From the NCBI GenBank assembly GCA_943704525.1, contig CALSCQ010000108.1, positions 1 through 11,631 on the forward strand: a stretch of DNA of 11,631 nucleotides. The letters run 5' to 3'. The notes below the pieces were generated by a model. The model did no database searches and was not told the origin of the DNA. It worked only from the letters and a program-made list of their open reading frames with translations. Both the position numbers and the translations under genes were made by a program. Below, piece after piece: positions 8,246 through 11,631 of this stretch (the first letter of the stretch is position 1; every line of letters begins with the position of its first letter). The stretch is from Pigoraptor vietnamica (lineage: Eukaryota > Opisthokonta > Filasterea).

Positions 8246-8992
8246 CTTCACAGCGATCCCCTGATGGCAGCTGGGACCGTGCAGCAAAATTGCGAGCGGC
8301 TGCGCGCGTATGCATACGAAGCGATTACGAGACACGCACGCGAAGTGGAGTGAAGAAGAACGCGACGCACATGCGCGGACGATGGAGAGTGCGAACATTC
8401 TTATAACATTCTCCGCGAATGTGTGCGCGAGTTACGCATGATGTCCACTGTGCAAATAGTGAATTCAAACTCGACAAGCCGAGATCAAACCACACGTCTT
8501 GTAATCCGAGTGCGAGAGAGTGTCTCCGAGTGTGCGTGGGCGCGAGTGAGTGCGGACGAGTGTGTTGTAGTGAGAGTATGTGCGTGTGTGTGCATGTGCG
8601 TCCGTTTTCTGCACGCGGCACTCACACTTAAGCCCTGCCTGTGGGCGAGTATGTTAAGAATTCGCGCCGTGTGACTCCCAATTCGACCCAACAGCACGTG
8701 TGAGGCGACGGAGACAGGGAGCTGTGCTATCTGCGCACACAGCTCGTTATGTGAGAGAGAAGAGGGATAATGGAACAGAAGGCTAAGTAATCGTCCACAG
8801 CGATGCGAAGCCTGTATGTCGACGAAAAAGCAAATTTTGGCGGCAGACTTTTTCCCGCCATTCCGCAGCCGAGATTTCGGCGCGAAATCATCCGTTTGAT
8901 GCGACGAGGCTGAGTCTTATTAGCGCCTCTTATTCACGATGTCTCGCACACGCGCACACGCACGCACGCACGCGCCCCATCCACAAACACAT
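8246..8992. other. IFRD 3' flank and UNG promoter spacer
   Basis: This 747-base spacer lies between the IFRD stop and the UNG start, with both genes on the minus strand. The end next to IFRD (8890-8992) has two AATAAG hexamers in minus sense, possible weak polyadenylation signals. The middle (8500-8630) is GTG/GAG-rich simple sequence on the plus strand. A CAG at 8263-8261 in minus sense, 16 bases before the UNG ATG, could be the acceptor of a 5' UTR intron. No coding region is supported. Confidence 0.55.
8835..8888 (-). promoter_or_regulatory. Cluster of E2F-type binding sites, putative UNG promoter
   Basis: Three E2F-like octamers fall within 54 bases: TTTTGGCGG (8835-8843), TTTCCCGCC (8851-8859) and TTTCGCGCC on the minus strand (8887-8879). 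The last sits in the interrupted palindrome ATTTCG-GCG-CGAAAT (8874-8888). The E2F/DP consensus is TTTSSCGC: the second and third sites match it fully and the first has one mismatch. They lie about 590-640 bases upstream of the UNG ATG and about 105-160 bases past the IFRD stop. UNG is a known S-phase, E2F-controlled gene in animals. That these sites act on UNG here is inference. Confidence 0.6.
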
Positions 8993-9127
8993 TCACACGA
9001 CCATCCGCTTGTCGCGGTTCTTCTGACGCGCACGCGAGCGGGCCTTGGAGAGGTCCGAGTTGGGCGACATGTACTTGCGCTGCAGGGCGAAACAAAGATG
9101 GCATAACACTAAGCACATTGCGCAAGA

Positions 9128-9204
<77 letters not shown>

Positions 9205-11480
9205 CACACACACACACACACACACACACAATATGCACACTTTCGTTGTATTTGAAAATCCCGTGAGCATCAACAACAGACGCGCACTTCACACAGACTG
9301 TCACTCGCGCACCTTCTCCTGGGCCGACAGCTTAGCCGCCGGGCTCGTCTCGTCGCCGAGAGGGGCGCCCATCCCAAACACGTCGCGAATAAACTCATTC
9401 TCCTGCGATACGCGCGTCAATTGGACGAACACGCACGCACTTCCGCACACACGTACGCATGCATCAACGAAGGCCAAGAGCACCGACGTCACACAACAAG
9501 CCAGCAGCGGGTACGACTGCAATCGCACACGCGCACGATAACACAAGCTAGCGCACGTGACGAAGACATACCTCAAAGTGGACCTTCATGCCTTCTCCTA
9601 GGATGTCCCTGAAGACCGCCGACTGGATGATCTGAGCCCACGAGTCGAGCACAATCTTCTCCCGTCGAAACTTGAGCGTCTCCTCGGGTGCCTGCCCTCG
9701 CTGCGAGTGCACGCACGCACACGTTTGCGTAAGTATCTGTCACAAGAAGCATGCGCGCCAGAGGTCTCATACGCGTACACACACACAACACAAAGGAACG
9801 GCGGTCATATCGGCACGCGTCCATCCAACAGGCAAGAAGACATTCGAACACGCACAATCCTTGCTTCGTATCCAGCATTAGAACCAAACGCACCTCCACT
9901 GCATACAGAATGTCCCTAAAGTTCGACCGCTGCTTCGCGCGCTCCTTCTTTCCAATGTGACGGCCGCTCTCCGTCGCGAGTGCCTGCAGCTTATCACACA
10001 GAACCGCCATGTCGCTCGCGTCCGCAATCCCTCCGGCGCCGTCTTCCCCTGCTCATGCGACCCGCCCTCCGTCAATTGTCAACGCGCCAACCGTTTCGAG
10101 TGAAGAGACGGGACGCGCACGATCAAGTCTTTGAGCCCGCGCGTCCGGAATGCTAACCATCCCTCAAGTGATTCACAAAGCCCGGCCCTACGAGCAAGTC
10201 GGGGGAAAAAAAAAAACATAAAGCTCACCGTTTTCCTCTCCGTTTTCGTCAATGTGGCCGTCGTCGCGCACAGACTCAAACAGAAGCGCAAGCGCCTCCC
10301 CGGCGTTGACCCTCAGCTCAAGGCTGTCGGCGTCCAGCAGAGACACAAGCGGCTTGAACTGCCGATCGAAGATGGCGCGAAGCCGTCCCGAGGGAATGCG
10401 CGTGAGCAGGAGCGCCCAGCTCTCGACGGCGGCCGCGGGGAGTGTGCCGGTGGCGGGCTTGCGGCCAAACACCTGAGCCGCTTGCAAGTCAGCACAACGC
10501 GAGACCTCGGAAAACCACGAACCACACTCATCGATTGTATATCCGACACAACTAAGCAAGCGCAACAACTCGCGCCACTCGACGTTCGCTCCCATTCCTT
10601 ACCTCCGCAAGCTTATCCATAATCTCGACCGACGGCGCAATGTCGTCCGTCACGAACGAGCCAATTCCGAGGGCGCGCGCGGCCGCCGCACGCACGGCGT
10701 CCGTTGCACCCGTGCGGTCAAAGAGCGTCTCAAGAAGGGGCTCGCGAATGTCCTGGAAATCCCCTTCGAGTTCGACGCCGAGCTGAAGGACGGCGAGTGC
10801 GACGACGTCCGCCGCGAGCTCTCTCTCGCGCGCGCTTCCCTTTCGGAACGAGCGCTTCAGGGACTCCATAAGCGTCGTCTTCCTGCGATGCGTGCGCACG
10901 GAATGTCAATATATTGTAGGGATACACGCAATTTCAGCAAAAAAAGAAAAAACAGACGCACTATACAAGGGGGCGCGAATCTATGAGCGCAAATGGAAAC
11001 GCGAATTCAGGCGAAGATATTCAAAAAAAAAACAAAAAAAAAAAAAAACAACATCACCTCTCGAGGAGAAACTCCGAGAGGACGTTCTTGCAAAAGATGT
11101 CCTTGAGCGACGACAGCGACGACTCGCGCGTCTGCCCGCTCTTCTCAAGCAAATTGTCCATGTGTTGCTGCGTCCCGCGCCAAGCGCACGCCGCGGCCGC
11201 GTTGAGGGCACGGCAGTACGTACGGCCCCCACGGCATCATGCACAGCTCCCGCTCAGCTCCCAGCGAATAAACGGCGCGACGAGCCCAAATGGGCATTCT
11301 CTCCCTCTCATACCCCTATACACGGCTGCACACAATTGCCGACGGACACAATGGGAGCAAAAGTTGGCAAAAATAGCAATTCGCGCACCTTCACATTGAA
11401 CTCGACGTCCTTTTCGGCGTCGTGCTCCTCCTCCCCGTCGCTATTCTCCGCTGTGCGATCATTCGACCGGAAAGAGGCGA
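8993..11480 (-). CDS. Interferon-related developmental regulator (IFRD) family protein, 5' partial
   Basis: Eight minus-strand exons are seen: 11480-11389, 11167-11058, 10882-10603, 10472-10229, 10048-9894, 9700-9572, 9402-9313 and 9079-8993. All phases match and give about 394 residues. IFRD proteins are mostly helical, ARM/HEAT-like co-regulators of transcription; IFRD1 also binds ribosomes. Family features in order: an acidic N-terminal stretch (GEEEHDAEKD); MDNLLEKSGQTRESSLSSL; MESLKRSFRKG with a following LAADVVALAVLQLG; AVESWALLLTRIP; LRVNAGEALALLFE; KKERAKQRSNFRDILYAVE; LDSWAQIIQSAVFRDILG; NEFIRDVFGMG; and a basic C-terminal tail, SKARSRARQKNRDKR. The last parts match the IFRD C-terminal domain. 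The first visible exon starts in phase 1 and an in-frame TGA lies just upstream of it, so at least one more 5' exon lies in 11481-11631 or beyond. For exon six, an acceptor nine bases further in (exon start 9691) is equally possible. Molecular role in this organism is not deducible from sequence. Confidence 0.92.
9132..9230 (+). repeat. (CA)n microsatellite in last IFRD intron
   Basis: A CA tract of about 99 bases, broken only by AAAA at 9201-9204, lies in the intron 9080-9312. The IFRD sense RNA therefore holds a (UG)n tract upstream of the acceptor for the final, basic exon. Long cysteine/valine or histidine/threonine open frames across it are artefacts. Confidence 0.97.
11023..11048 (+). 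repeat. Interrupted poly(A) tract in IFRD intron
   Basis: Ten A residues, a C, and fifteen more A residues lie eight bases past the donor (GTGATG at 11057) of the intron 10883-11057. In the sense RNA this is a U-rich tract directly after the 5' splice site, a position where U-rich sequence can help weak donors through TIA-1-type proteins in animals. That role is inferred. Confidence 0.8.
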
Positions 11481-11631
11481 CTGCATGCACGCGGACGGAA
11501 GGGCGCCGTCAGCATCCACGAGTACGGCATTCTTCACGCGGTCGCGCTCAGCGAGAATCAGAAGTTACGATAGCGGAAGTGAGATCAGAACAAATTAGCG
11601 GAGTGGAATATCTCGCGCCCCGTTTGGGGGG
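11481..11631. other. Right edge, unresolved upstream part of IFRD gene
   Basis: In minus sense this is intron or 5' flank of the IFRD gene. A pyrimidine-rich stretch ends GCATGCAG at 11488-11481, the acceptor used by the first visible exon. A short open minus-strand frame (11564-11481) reads LAERDRVKNAVLVDADG and looks protein-like, but it cannot be joined in phase to the next exon with a clear donor. No start codon can be assigned. Confidence 0.4.

Overview
This is nuclear DNA from an intron-rich, GC-rich eukaryote, most likely a unicellular protist. I cannot name the lineage from sequence alone. The evidence is: four eukaryotic-type protein genes, each split by short introns (about 130-420 bases) that all begin GT and end CAG; G/C-rich third codon positions in exons; and introns and spacers full of TG/CA simple sequence. 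There are no bacterial operons, Shine-Dalgarno sites, transposases, CRISPR arrays or recognisable RNA genes.

Layout. (1) About 132-1098, plus strand: the 3' part of a SMYD-type SET-domain lysine methyltransferase gene, whose 5' part lies off the left edge. (2) 1703-5046, plus strand: a complete eight-exon gene for a 509-residue membrane acyltransferase of the PlsC/LPLAT superfamily, closest in pattern to the eukaryotic Sct1/Gpt2-like glycerol-3-phosphate acyltransferases. (3) 8245-5493, minus strand: a complete eight-exon gene for a 350-residue family 1 uracil-DNA glycosylase (UNG). It has an N-terminal PCNA-binding PIP box, and its 3' end is partly duplicated in tandem. (4) 11480-8993, minus strand: an interferon-related developmental regulator (IFRD) family gene with eight visible exons; the 5' end runs off or is unresolved at the right edge. 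Genes 2 and 3 converge. Genes 4 and 3 are head to tail, with a 747-base spacer that carries a tight cluster of E2F-type sites, a plausible S-phase promoter for UNG.

The four genes do not form one pathway. They cover chromatin or protein methylation, glycerolipid synthesis at the ER, base-excision repair at replication forks, and a transcription/translation co-regulator. I see no multi-gene novel system. The points worth a second look are in the details: the UNG C-terminal duplication that stays in frame past the stop, an isoleucine in place of the usual histidine after the UNG DPY motif, the PIP box at the same residue numbers as in human UNG2, the E2F cluster, the GTG-biased splice donors, and several intronic tandem arrays including two (CA/TG) tracts of over 90 bases.
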